This document shows positions 9,319-17,592 of a DNA stretch of 64,000 nt, in pieces. The first letter of the stretch is position 1. Each line of letters starts with the position of its first letter. This DNA comes from Anaerolineaceae bacterium (GTDB taxonomy: Bacteria > Chloroflexota > Anaerolineae > Anaerolineales > Anaerolineaceae): positions 370,011 to 434,010 of the forward strand of contig JAURZL010000007.1 in assembly GCA_030653365.1 (NCBI GenBank), in the 5' to 3' direction. A program made the position numbers and the translations under genes. The notes under the pieces were generated by a model. The model saw only the letters and a list, made by a program, of their open reading frames with translations, was not told where the DNA came from and did no database searches.

Positions 9319-10314
9319 TCAGACCTGTTCAATTCTTTGTCCAACCAATTTGATGAACACATCTTCCAGGGATGGTTCTCTCTTTTCCAGGCGATTGATT
9401 CTTAATGATTGACGACTGGTTTCAGTTATAACATTTGAAAGGATTGAATCATCTTCTAAAATCATATCCAGATTCGTTTCATCTTGTTTTTGGGTTAAAA
9501 CACAATTCTTGACACCGGGTAGATTCTCAAATGATTTAACCTCTAACCCTGAAGGTGCATTTAAGTTGATATGAAAAATTGCTTCTTTTTGAAGTGTTTT
9601 TTTAAGGTTAGCTGGTGTGTCACAAGCCAGGACTTTTCCTTGATTAATAATCGCAACTCTATCACATAACTCCTCAGCTTCCACCATATAATGGGTCGTC
9701 AGTAATAGTGTCCGGTCATTTCCATTATCCATCCAACTCTTAATGAATGTACGAACATCGCGAGATGCACCTACATCCAGTCCAAGAGTTGGTTCATCCA
9801 GAAATAACACCTGTGGATCAGTGAGAAAACCGCGCACAATATTCATTTTTTGTCTTAATCCAGTGGATAAATCTGAAGATTTCGTGTTCAATCTGTCCGA
9901 AATACCAACAATTTCAGCTAATTGCTTAATACGCGTGTTTGCTTCTAGATTTTCGATTCCATAGAATTGTGCAAACATCCATAAATTTTCACGAACAGTT
10001 AATAATCCGTAACCTGATGTTTCTCCCCCAGAAACCATATTGATTCTTTTTCTAACCTCATCGGGATATTTTTCTACATCAAATCCGGCAACAACTGCAT
10101 TTCCTTTTGTAGGAGACAATAAGGTTGTTAAAATTTTTATTAAAGTTGTTTTTCCTGCACCATTTGGACCAAGTAACCCGAATAATTCCCCTTTGTTTAT
10201 TTTGAGATCAACATTTGTTAATGCTAAAAGTTCTTTAAATTTTTCTTTTTTATTATTTCGAATTTTATAAATTCGACCCAGATTTGTTGTCTCTATTGCC
10301 ACAGAATTATTCAT
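9319..10314 (-). CDS. ABC transporter ATPase, DrrA-like
   Basis: A 331-residue protein. It has a Walker A (GPNGAGKTT), a signature motif in the variant form LSTGLRQK, a Walker B followed by the D-loop (VLFLDEPTLGLDVG) and an H-loop histidine in LLTTHYMVEAEELC. The C-terminal extension ending EKREPSLEDVFIKL is typical of DrrA/CcmA-type ATPases that energise ABC-2 permeases. It is the first gene of the exporter operon. An AGAGGTGAT ribosome binding site lies just upstream of the ATG. Confidence 0.9.
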   Translation of the reverse strand: MNNSVAIETTNLGRIYKIRNNKKEKFKELLALTNVDLKINKGELFGLLGPNGAGKTTLIKILTTLLSPTKGNAVVAGFDVEKYPDEVRKRINMVSGGETSGYGLLTVRENLWMFAQFYGIENLEANTRIKQLAEIVGISDRLNTKSSDLSTGLRQKMNIVRGFLTDPQVLFLDEPTLGLDVGASRDVRTFIKSWMDNGNDRTLLLTTHYMVEAEELCDRVAIINQGKVLACDTPANLKKTLQKEAIFHINLNAPSGLEVKSFENLPGVKNCVLTQKQDETNLDMILEDDSILSNVITETSRQSLRINRLEKREPSLEDVFIKLVGQRIEQV

Positions 10315-10456
10315 AAAATCACCTCTAATGTAATAGATCTATGAAATTATTAAAACTAAAAACTACTTAAAAATGTTTGGTGATTATATCCCAATCCTTA
10401 GAACCAAAAGGACTAATTATTGTAAACTTCACCTTTCTGGTTCACTTTAATTTCTC
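10315..10456. other. Intergenic region between ABC operon and tRNA genes
   Basis: This AT-rich region lies between the divergently transcribed ABC exporter operon and the tRNA-Ala pair. I see the ribosome binding site of the ATPase gene but no convincing promoter for it, no open frame and no repeat copy. Confidence 0.5.
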
Positions 10457-10485
10457 TTGACACTAGGCTTTCTTCGGAGTAGAAT
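10457..10485 (+). promoter_or_regulatory. Promoter of the tRNA-Ala pair
   Basis: A perfect TTGACA -35 box (10457-10462), a 17 bp spacer and TAGAAT as -10 (10480-10485). It lies 18 bp upstream of the first tRNA. This is the strongest sigma-70-type promoter match in the window. Confidence 0.85.
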
Positions 10486-10503
10486 TTCAGTCACCCTAAA
10501 AAA

Positions 10504-10576
10504 GGGCCTGTAGCGCAGTTGGGAGCGCGCTTCAATCGCACTGAAGAGGCCGAGGGTTCGAATCCCTCCAGGTCCA
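10504..10576 (+). tRNA. tRNA-Ala (anticodon CGC)
   Basis: A 73 nt cloverleaf. The acceptor arm GGGCCTG pairs with CAGGTCC and includes the G3:U70 wobble that identifies alanine tRNAs. The D arm is GCGC/GCGC, the anticodon arm CTTCA/TGAAG with loop ATCGCAC, and the T arm GAGGG/CCCTC with TTCGAAT. The anticodon CGC reads GCG codons. The discriminator base is A at 10576; CCA is not encoded. The anticodon loop has A at position 32 and C at 38. Confidence 0.95.
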
Positions 10577-10628
10577 CTGAGGTGCAACCTCGAAAAGTTT
10601 TTGATAGGTTTAACAATCAAATATGCAT

Positions 10629-10701
10629 GGGCCCATAGCGCAGTTGGGAGCGCGTCTCAATGGCATTGAGAAGGCCGAGGGTTCGAATCCCTCTGGGTCC
10701 A
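10629..10701 (+). tRNA. tRNA-Ala (anticodon GGC)
   Basis: A 73 nt cloverleaf very similar to its neighbour. The acceptor GGGCCCA pairs with TGGGTCC, again with G3:U70. The anticodon arm is TCTCA/TGAGA with loop ATGGCAT, and the T arm is identical to the first gene. The anticodon GGC reads GCC and GCU. The loop has A32 and U38, the pair known to be conserved in bacterial tRNA-Ala(GGC). CCA is not encoded. It is separated by 52 nt from the first tRNA and is probably co-transcribed with it. Confidence 0.95.
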
Positions 10702-10715
10702 CTTGATCTTCGATC

Positions 10716-10759
10716 ACACCAAAGATGATAATATTAACATCATCAGAGGTGTTTTTTTT
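10716..10759 (+). terminator. Rho-independent terminator after the tRNA pair
   Basis: ACACC and GATGAT pair with ATCATC and GGTGT across a 3 x 3 internal loop and an AATATTAAC apical loop. The stem is followed directly by a run of eight T. Confidence 0.75.
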
Positions 10760-10820
10760 ATCAAGCAATCAAACAAATTATTAAATTCTTTCCAGAATAA
10801 AATAAGATCAGGAGTTTCTC

Positions 10821-11513
10821 ATGCGTTTTGAAGAGTGTAATTGGATGGACGTTGAAAATTATCTAAAAAACGATGATCGAATCATGTGCGTCCTTGGAGC
10901 GTGTGAACAACATGCGTATTTAAGCCTACTGACGGATACAAGAATTCCTTTAGCTTTGGCTGATGCTGCTGCACAAGAAACTGGAGTTTTAGTTGCTCCA
11001 GTTAGTAATTTTGGTATATCTCCATATTTTCTGAGTTATCCTGGCACAATAAGTCTTCGAACCTCTACATTGTTAGATTTAGTTGAAGATATGATCACTA
11101 GCCTTTATAAACATGGATTTAGAAAAATCTTAATCCTAAATGGCCACGGAGGAAATGAACCCGTAAAGGGGAGACTGAATGAGCTTCTGAACAAATTCTC
11201 TGATTTGAGAATCATTTGGTATTCATGGTGGTTGTCCCATAGCATTGAAAGCATTGCTATAGAAAATGATATCAAGCCAGCCCATGCGAATTGGTTAGAA
11301 GCATTTCCATTTACAAAAGTTACTGAATTTCCTGACAAAGAAAAAAATCCACCACATTATCAAGGATTATTATCTGCTGAAGATACGAGAAAAGTATTTC
11401 TGGATGGGTCTTTTGGTGGTCCTTATGAAGTCGATGATTCGATCATGAACGAAATTTTCTACGCTTCCTACCTTGACATTTTAAATTACTTAAAATTTGA
11501 AATTATTTCTTAA
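10821..11513 (+). CDS. Creatininase-family amidohydrolase
   Basis: A 230-residue protein of the creatinine amidohydrolase/MftE-like fold. The metal-binding pattern is visible: GACEQH, then TDTRIPLA, and the LNGHGGN motif that carries a metal-binding His. It probably hydrolyses a cyclic or linear amide, but the substrate differs widely in this family (creatinine, formamidopyrimidines, mycofactocin precursor) and no neighbour settles it. The first family His sits in CEQHAYL rather than the more usual GxxEQHGPHLP, which suggests divergence from characterised members. An AGGAG site precedes the ATG. Confidence 0.8.
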   Translation: MRFEECNWMDVENYLKNDDRIMCVLGACEQHAYLSLLTDTRIPLALADAAAQETGVLVAPVSNFGISPYFLSYPGTISLRTSTLLDLVEDMITSLYKHGFRKILILNGHGGNEPVKGRLNELLNKFSDLRIIWYSWWLSHSIESIAIENDIKPAHANWLEAFPFTKVTEFPDKEKNPPHYQGLLSAEDTRKVFLDGSFGGPYEVDDSIMNEIFYASYLDILNYLKFEIIS

Positions 11514-11555
11514 AACAAAACCTCGAAAATTGCCTTTTTCAGGAGCACGAGATAA

Positions 11556-13280
11556 TTGAACCAAAATTTAATTGTCTGGGTAAGGAAATCACCTTTATAT
11601 TTTGTACTATCAATCCTTTTTTTCGGAATTGGTGCAATTTCAATAATTTTTCAATTAGATTTTATTTCAAGATTTGTTGATGGAATAATATTCCAAAATC
11701 AAGGGGTTGACCAACAATGGGAAATTTTATTACTCATTGTTGGCTTGATATTCATTAGAGGAACTTCCATTTTCCTCGGTGAGTTATCTTCGAAGAAGGT
11801 GGCTTTACAGTTAAAAAGCCAAATACGGGACCAATTAGCGTTAAGCTTTATTCATTTCAATAGAGCTCATAATTTGCATTCTGGAAATGTTGTGACCATT
11901 TTTTTTGATCGTGTTGAAGCTATAGAAGATTATTTCAGTCAATATTTACCCCAGGTTGTTTTATCTATAATCATTCCAATCAGCATCTTAATATTTATTT
12001 TTCCTCTGGATTTGCTTTCCGGTGTGGTATTTTTGTTTACCGCTCCTCTTATTCCATTTTTTATGATCTTAATTGGAAAATACAGTAACAAGGTAACTCA
12101 AAAACAATGGGAATCGCTCAGTCAACTCTCAATATTTTTCCTTGATTCTATTCGAGGTCTTAAGACATTACTCTTGTTTAACCAAAAAGAAAAACAAATC
12201 GAAAGAATAAAAAAAGCGAATGATGATTATATTAAAAAATCAATGTCGGTTCTCAAAATCACCTTTTTATCTGCATTAGTATTGGAATTGTTAAGTACAT
12301 TATCAATTGCAGTTGTAGCTGTAGAAATAGGACTTAGATTACTCTATTTTCGAATTTCATTTGATCAAGCTTTTTTTATATTATTGATCGCCCCCGAATT
12401 TTATCTTCCATTGAGAAATTTAGGACTTCGTTTTCACGCTGCAATGAGTGGTGTCGAGGCTTATAAAGAAATCCATTCAATTATTTCGTTAAATGAATCA
12501 GGAAGAAATCCGGAAAGAATTAGCAATACCTTTAAAAGTATAAAAAAAATTGAAATAGAAAATCTTTCTATCAGATATTCTGATACTGGACCATTAATTC
12601 TTAAAGATTTTTCTTTCACATTTGAAAATGGAAAACACTATGCAATTGTAGGGCCTAATGGATCTGGAAAAACCACTTTATTTCGGGTTTTATTGGGTTT
12701 TTTACAACCAGAAAAGGGAAGAATTCTAGTCGATGGGATTCAATTAAATAATTTTCTGCAAAGTGATTTGTATTCCCAGATTGCCTGGTTACCTCAAAAT
12801 CCTGTGATTCTCAAAGGATCAATACTTGAGAATTTGAAAATCGCCAATCCATCATTGGCAATAGAGGAAATAAACAATATATTAGAAAAAGTAAGGCTCA
12901 CAGATTTTATTAATGATTTGCCTGAGAATATCCAAACAGAAATCCAGGAGCATGGGTCAACCATAAGCAGTGGTCAAAGACAAAAAATTGGGCTTGCCAG
13001 AATTCTCATGCGAGAGCATTCCTTAATCCTTTGTGATGAGCCAACATCATCTTTGGATCCAATTACAGAAAGATTAATTGTTGAGACCTTAGACAATATC
13101 CGTAAAGAAAAAGTTTTGATTTCCATAGCCCATAAACTCAAAACCATTGAAAAGGCTGATTCAGTTTTATTCTTCCAGAAAGATCATCCGGTTTATTCAG
13201 GCTCTTATGAAATTTTGAAATTAGAAAATCCGAATTTTCGAGATTTCATAAATTTATATTATGGAGAAACTAATTCATGA
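11556..13280 (+). CDS. cydD: Heterodimeric ABC exporter subunit CydD
   Basis: A 574-residue half-transporter: six membrane helices (about 1-320) and a nucleotide-binding domain with Walker A GPNGSGKTT, signature SSGQRQKIGLARIL and Walker B LILCDEPTSSLD. It is paired with CydC by a 4 bp overlap, and cydAB for cytochrome bd lies in the same window, which supports the CydDC call. CydDC exports thiols (glutathione/cysteine in E. coli; recent work also implicates heme) and is needed to assemble cytochrome bd. The start is a TTG at 11556 behind an AGGAG motif. No earlier in-frame ATG fits. Confidence 0.82.
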   Translation: MNQNLIVWVRKSPLYFVLSILFFGIGAISIIFQLDFISRFVDGIIFQNQGVDQQWEILLLIVGLIFIRGTSIFLGELSSKKVALQLKSQIRDQLALSFIHFNRAHNLHSGNVVTIFFDRVEAIEDYFSQYLPQVVLSIIIPISILIFIFPLDLLSGVVFLFTAPLIPFFMILIGKYSNKVTQKQWESLSQLSIFFLDSIRGLKTLLLFNQKEKQIERIKKANDDYIKKSMSVLKITFLSALVLELLSTLSIAVVAVEIGLRLLYFRISFDQAFFILLIAPEFYLPLRNLGLRFHAAMSGVEAYKEIHSIISLNESGRNPERISNTFKSIKKIEIENLSIRYSDTGPLILKDFSFTFENGKHYAIVGPNGSGKTTLFRVLLGFLQPEKGRILVDGIQLNNFLQSDLYSQIAWLPQNPVILKGSILENLKIANPSLAIEEINNILEKVRLTDFINDLPENIQTEIQEHGSTISSGQRQKIGLARILMREHSLILCDEPTSSLDPITERLIVETLDNIRKEKVLISIAHKLKTIEKADSVLFFQKDHPVYSGSYEILKLENPNFRDFINLYYGETNS

Positions 13281-14977
13281 TAAAGTTTTTCCTAAATTCC
13301 GCTAAAGAATATCGATATAAAGTAGGGTTTTCAATATTACTGAGTTGTCTTACTATCCTAAGTGCTGTTGGATTGATGGGTGTCTCTGCATATTTAATTA
13401 TTTTGGCTGGATTTCATCCTTCCATTGCTATTTTACAAACTTCGATTGTTGGTGTTCGGTTTTTTGGAATTTCCAGAGGAATATTTAGATATTTAGAGCG
13501 ATTAACCACACATCAGGTGAATTTCCAGATTTTAGGAAAAATCCGATTACAGGTTTTTAAAAATATATCATCGAGGTTTATTCCCATCATCGATCGATAT
13601 TCAGGCTCAGAAATCTTATCGATCATTATTAATGACATTAATATGATGGAGAATCTTTATGTGAAATTAATGTCTCCATTATTTGTAGCATTTTTTATTA
13701 GTGCTTTAATCGGTGTCTTTTTTGGTATGTACGCAATTGAGATCTTTTTTATTTATTTGTTTGGATTTTTATTGGTGGGAATTGCAATTCCTTTCTTATC
13801 ATTCAAATTGAGCAAATTATCCGGTGGAAAATTAGAATCCAGCAGGATGGAATATCAATCTGCAGTGATAGATTTTTATCAATTCATGCATGAAGCAATT
13901 TTTTTTCAAGTTGAATCCAGACTTATTTCAAATCTTAGAGAAAGTGAAAAGAAACTAGATCAAACACAAAAAGAAAATGGAATTTGGCAATCAGTTTGGA
14001 ATATGTTGAGTTTATTTTCTGTTCAAGGTATTTTCTTAACAACATTGGTTATTAGTGGGGGGATGGTTCAGTCTGGCAGGTTAGAAGCAATGATGATTGG
14101 AGTGATTTCATTGATGCTTTTAACTAGTTTTGAAGCAATTTCATCTTTACCATCTGCTTCATATCTCTACAGCGACATAAACTCATCCAGTAAAAGAATT
14201 TTGGAGATAAGCACCATACCTGAAACGAATAATCCTCTAATTGGAACCTATACTGGTGAAATCACTCCTATTCAGTTTTTGAATGTAGCTTTTGCATATT
14301 TAACTAATAAAGAACATGCTGCCTTGAAAGAGATCAATCTTGAAATAAAAAAAGGTGAAAAAGTAGCCTTTGTTGGAATGAATGGTGCCGGAAAAACGAC
14401 ATTAATGGAAATTCTCCTCGGATACCGGAAAGAATACACCGGGCAAATTTTTCTAAACAACCATGAATTAAAGGAAATTCGTGACGATGTATTAAGGACA
14501 AAGATAAATTATTTATCTGCAAAACCATATTTCTTTAGTACTACAATAAGGCAAAATTTATTGTTAGCCAGAAAAAATTTTGAAGATCAGACTCTCATCA
14601 ACGCCCTCAAAAAACTGAGCTTATATGATCACAAAAACCTTAATTTGGACACACAACTTGATGAATTTGGTAAAAACCTTTCAAGTGGAGAATTGCAGAA
14701 ATTAGCAATTGCACAACTTTTATTACTGGATGGGGAAGTCATTATTCTGGACGAACCATTTGCTAATATGGATCCGATTTCTGCAAATGAAATTAATAAA
14801 GAAATAAGAATCTTGTTTGATAACAAAACTTTACTTTTTATCACCCATAATTTAAAAAACATGGAATATTTTAACAAAATCGTAGTTATGGATCAGGGAA
14901 GGATTCTGCAGACTGGAGATCATAAATCATTATTTAATCAAACTGGAAAATACAAAGATCTATTTAATCCTTCCTAA
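13277..14977 (+). CDS. cydC: Heterodimeric ABC exporter subunit CydC
   Basis: A 566-residue half-transporter: six membrane helices and an ATPase domain with Walker A GMNGAGKTT, signature LSSGELQKLAIAQLLL, Walker B VIILDEPFANMD and switch His in FITHNLKNM. The ATG overlaps the stop of cydD, so the two are translationally coupled and should form the CydDC heterodimer. The signature is SSGE rather than SGGQ, which is a common degeneracy in one half of heterodimeric exporters. No terminator hairpin with a T tract is visible after the stop. Confidence 0.82.
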   Translation: MIKFFLNSAKEYRYKVGFSILLSCLTILSAVGLMGVSAYLIILAGFHPSIAILQTSIVGVRFFGISRGIFRYLERLTTHQVNFQILGKIRLQVFKNISSRFIPIIDRYSGSEILSIIINDINMMENLYVKLMSPLFVAFFISALIGVFFGMYAIEIFFIYLFGFLLVGIAIPFLSFKLSKLSGGKLESSRMEYQSAVIDFYQFMHEAIFFQVESRLISNLRESEKKLDQTQKENGIWQSVWNMLSLFSVQGIFLTTLVISGGMVQSGRLEAMMIGVISLMLLTSFEAISSLPSASYLYSDINSSSKRILEISTIPETNNPLIGTYTGEITPIQFLNVAFAYLTNKEHAALKEINLEIKKGEKVAFVGMNGAGKTTLMEILLGYRKEYTGQIFLNNHELKEIRDDVLRTKINYLSAKPYFFSTTIRQNLLLARKNFEDQTLINALKKLSLYDHKNLNLDTQLDEFGKNLSSGELQKLAIAQLLLLDGEVIILDEPFANMDPISANEINKEIRILFDNKTLLFITHNLKNMEYFNKIVVMDQGRILQTGDHKSLFNQTGKYKDLFNPS

Positions 14978-15322
14978 TATGTTACATGCAATATAATCTA
15001 ACTTAATTATCAATTATCAGATTTACTTTAAAAAAAATCGGTTATAATTATTGTAATAAAAATTTACGAAATTTAAGATCGCGGATCACTTTATTTGGTC
15101 TTGGTATTGTTTTCTCTCTTCAGATAAGAGAGTTAATAAGCACGTAACAATCGGTTAACGATTGAAAAAATTGATGAATGGAAAATTTTTAGATTTTGCC
15201 GGTTAAAAATTATGAATTTTAAATTCATAATAGGCAATCTGAAATAAATCATGAAATCTAAGAGATTAACTGGTTGATAATCAAGGTCATCTGAATCCGC
15301 ATAGAGATTTGATGGCTGAATA
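14978..15322 (+). other. Structured, gene-free leader upstream of recX-rny
   Basis: A 345 nt stretch with no supportable open frame. A weak promoter (TTTACT at 15022, 15 bp spacer, TATAAT at 15043-15048) may start it. Three inverted repeats follow: CTCTCTT/AAGAGAG at 15114-15132, CAATCG/CGATTG at 15148-15164, and an 11 bp perfect stem at 15209-15231 (ATTATGAATTT/AAATTCATAAT) with a one-base centre, inside an outer TGCC/GGCA stem (about 15191-15240). No run of T follows any of them, so they are not ordinary terminators. This could be a structured 5' UTR or an unrecognised small RNA. Confidence 0.4.
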
Positions 15323-15964
15323 ATGCAAAAAACAATAACTGCATTAAAGATTCAAAAGAAAAATCATAATCGAGTAAATATTTTTCTCGATAATGAGTTT
15401 GCCTTTGGATTATTCATCATCAACGCTTCAAATTTGAAAGTCGGTCAAATAATCTCTCAAAGCGAAATTGAGAAACTTCAATATGCAGATCAAATAGAAG
15501 AAGGTTTTCAAAAAGCGTTAAGGTTTATATCTTTTAAACCAAGAACCGAATCTGATATTTTTAAGAAATTATCTGAAAGTGATCTTGACGAAGAAATTAT
15601 CAAAAAAGTAATAAATAGATTAGTGGAAAAAGGTTACGTAGATGATTTTCAATTTGCCCAGAATTGGGTAGAGAACCGATCTATAAATAAACCAAGAAGT
15701 AAGAAATTAGTAACCTGGGAATTAAAGAATAAAAAAGTTAGTGAAGATATTATCAATGATGTAATTATTGGAATGGTACCTGATGAGAAGTTAGCTCTTT
15801 TGGCTTCTGAAAAATATGCCAAAAGATTGTCTGGATGTGAAAAAGATGTATTTATTCGAAGGTTATCCGGGTACCTAAGTAGGCGAGGTTTTTCTTATTC
15901 CATCGTAAGACCTACAGTGGAAGAAACATGGAAAAAATTTCGCCAAATTAAATTTGAAAATTAG
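15323..15964 (+). CDS. recX: Regulatory protein RecX
   Basis: A 213-residue protein of three-helix tandem repeats. The conserved first repeat motif RFISFKPRTESDIFKKL (R-x-L-x-x-[KR]-x-[RY]-[ST]-x-x-[DE]) and the LVEKGYVDDFQFAQNWVENR segment identify RecX. It modulates RecA filament activity in recombination and SOS repair. An N-terminal basic beta-rich extension (residues 1-55) is present, as in Gram-positive RecX. It precedes rny by 21 bp and probably shares its transcript. No clear Shine-Dalgarno sequence is visible, so the ATG is the best available choice rather than a certain one. Confidence 0.85.
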   Translation: MQKTITALKIQKKNHNRVNIFLDNEFAFGLFIINASNLKVGQIISQSEIEKLQYADQIEEGFQKALRFISFKPRTESDIFKKLSESDLDEEIIKKVINRLVEKGYVDDFQFAQNWVENRSINKPRSKKLVTWELKNKKVSEDIINDVIIGMVPDEKLALLASEKYAKRLSGCEKDVFIRRLSGYLSRRGFSYSIVRPTVEETWKKFRQIKFEN

Positions 15965-15985
15965 AATGGAAAATGAGGTGGATTT

Positions 15986-17521
15986 ATGGGGAATCAAGGA
16001 TTATTAGCACTATTTTTGATTATAGGCGATGTTGTTATCATCGCCATTGTGGTTTACTTTCTAAATCGTTATTATTCAGAGCGCTTGAAGAAAGATAGAC
16101 AAAATTTAGCCGATTCAATAATTGTTACTGCAAATGAAAAAGCAAAAACAATAGAAATAGAAGCTAAAGACAATGCAATCAAAATTCTGAAAAACGCTGA
16201 AGAAGAAATAGGGAGAAGAAGAAGCGAGAACCTTAAAGAAGAAGAACGGTTGAACAAAAGACGAACTGATTTAGATCATAGAATTGAACGTCTAGAATTA
16301 AGAGAACAAGCAATCAATAAACGACAAAGCTTGATTGATAAAAGATCAAACGAGCTTGAAAAAATGTATGCTCAACAGCTCGGTGAATTACAAAGGATTG
16401 CTCAAATGAGTGTTGAGGAAGCCAGAGAAATTCTCCTTCAGGAAGCAGAAAAAGAAGGTCGATCAGATATGGCCAGGATAATTCGCCAAATTGAAGGGGA
16501 AGCAAAGGCTGAGGGTGAGAAAAGGGCACGCGAAATTATTGCCGATGCAATTCAAAGAGTTGCTTCAGAACATGTAAATGAAGTAACAACTTCTGTTGTC
16601 ATTCTGCCAAATGAAGAAATGAAAGGCAGAATTGTAGGCCGTAATGGTCGTAATATTCGAGCGTTTGAACAGGCAGCCGGCGTTGATGTCATTGTTGATG
16701 ATACTCCTGAAGCAGTTACGATTAGTTGTTTTGATCCTGTGCGTCGAGAAGTGGCAAGAAGAGCTTTGGACTTCTTGATTTTGGATGGAAGAATTCATCC
16801 TGCTCATATTGAGAAGGTTTTGGAGGATAAACAAAAAGAAGTAGACAAAACAATTGAAGAAGCCGGAGAACAAGCAGCATATGATGCAGGTGTATCTGGA
16901 ATTCGTCCTGAGATACTTAAAGTTCTTGGTAGATTAAAGTACCGGACATCGTATGGTCAAAATCAACTCTCTCACGCTGTGGAAGTTGCGAGGTTGGGTT
17001 CAGTCATAGCTTCTGAATTAGGAGCGGATATCGAAGTTGTGAAAGCAGCTGGTTTATTACATGATCTAGGGAAAGCGATGGATCACAACACTGAAGGTAC
17101 TCATGCATTAATCGGTGCTGAATTTGCCAGAAGATATGGGGTTAATCCTAAGATAGTGAATGCGATTGCATCGCATCATCATGAAACTGAACAAGAATCA
17201 TTAGAAGCAATTATTGTTGAATCAGCTGATGCTATTTCAGGAGCCAGACCAGGTGCCAGACGTGAAGACCTGGAAAATTATATAAAGAGATTACGCGCAT
17301 TAGAAGATATTGCCAATTCATTCAAAGGAGTCAGTCAGAGCTATGCAATTCAAGCAGGCAGGGAGGTTCGTATTATTGTCCGTCCTGAAGATATTGATGA
17401 TTTGGATGCATTACGAATAGCCAGAGATGTCGCTAAGAAAATTGAAGAAAATATGCAATATCCTGGACAGATACGCGTAACCGTAATACGCGAGACACGT
17501 GCGATAGATTACGCGAAATAA
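15986..17521 (+). CDS. rny: Ribonuclease Y
   Basis: A 511-residue membrane-anchored endoribonuclease. An N-terminal transmembrane helix (about 5-26) is followed by a long charged coiled coil (about 30-190), a KH domain (GRIVGRNGRNIRAFE) and an HD domain with LLHDLGKAMDH and ASHHHETE metal ligands. The length matches the family. It initiates mRNA decay at the membrane. It is downstream of recX with a GAGGTG ribosome binding site, and its transcript ends at a strong hairpin at 17548. Confidence 0.95.
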   Translation: MGNQGLLALFLIIGDVVIIAIVVYFLNRYYSERLKKDRQNLADSIIVTANEKAKTIEIEAKDNAIKILKNAEEEIGRRRSENLKEEERLNKRRTDLDHRIERLELREQAINKRQSLIDKRSNELEKMYAQQLGELQRIAQMSVEEAREILLQEAEKEGRSDMARIIRQIEGEAKAEGEKRAREIIADAIQRVASEHVNEVTTSVVILPNEEMKGRIVGRNGRNIRAFEQAAGVDVIVDDTPEAVTISCFDPVRREVARRALDFLILDGRIHPAHIEKVLEDKQKEVDKTIEEAGEQAAYDAGVSGIRPEILKVLGRLKYRTSYGQNQLSHAVEVARLGSVIASELGADIEVVKAAGLLHDLGKAMDHNTEGTHALIGAEFARRYGVNPKIVNAIASHHHETEQESLEAIIVESADAISGARPGARREDLENYIKRLRALEDIANSFKGVSQSYAIQAGREVRIIVRPEDIDDLDALRIARDVAKKIEENMQYPGQIRVTVIRETRAIDYAK

Positions 17522-17547
17522 ATTTTTACCAAAAATGAAATATAATT

Positions 17548-17581
17548 CTGATACAGGTAATCAACCTGTATCAGTTTTTTT
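17548..17581 (+). terminator. Rho-independent terminator after rny
   Basis: A perfect 11 bp stem, CTGATACAGGT/ACCTGTATCAG, with a five-base AATCA loop, immediately followed by seven T. Confidence 0.93.
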
Positions 17582-17592
17582 AAGGACTATTC

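Noticed and set aside
11556..14977. The ABC pair as a generic multidrug exporter
   Set aside because: Possible, but the coupled heterodimer with CydC/CydD-like length and the presence of cydAB in the same window make CydDC the better call; confidence kept below 0.9 for this reason.
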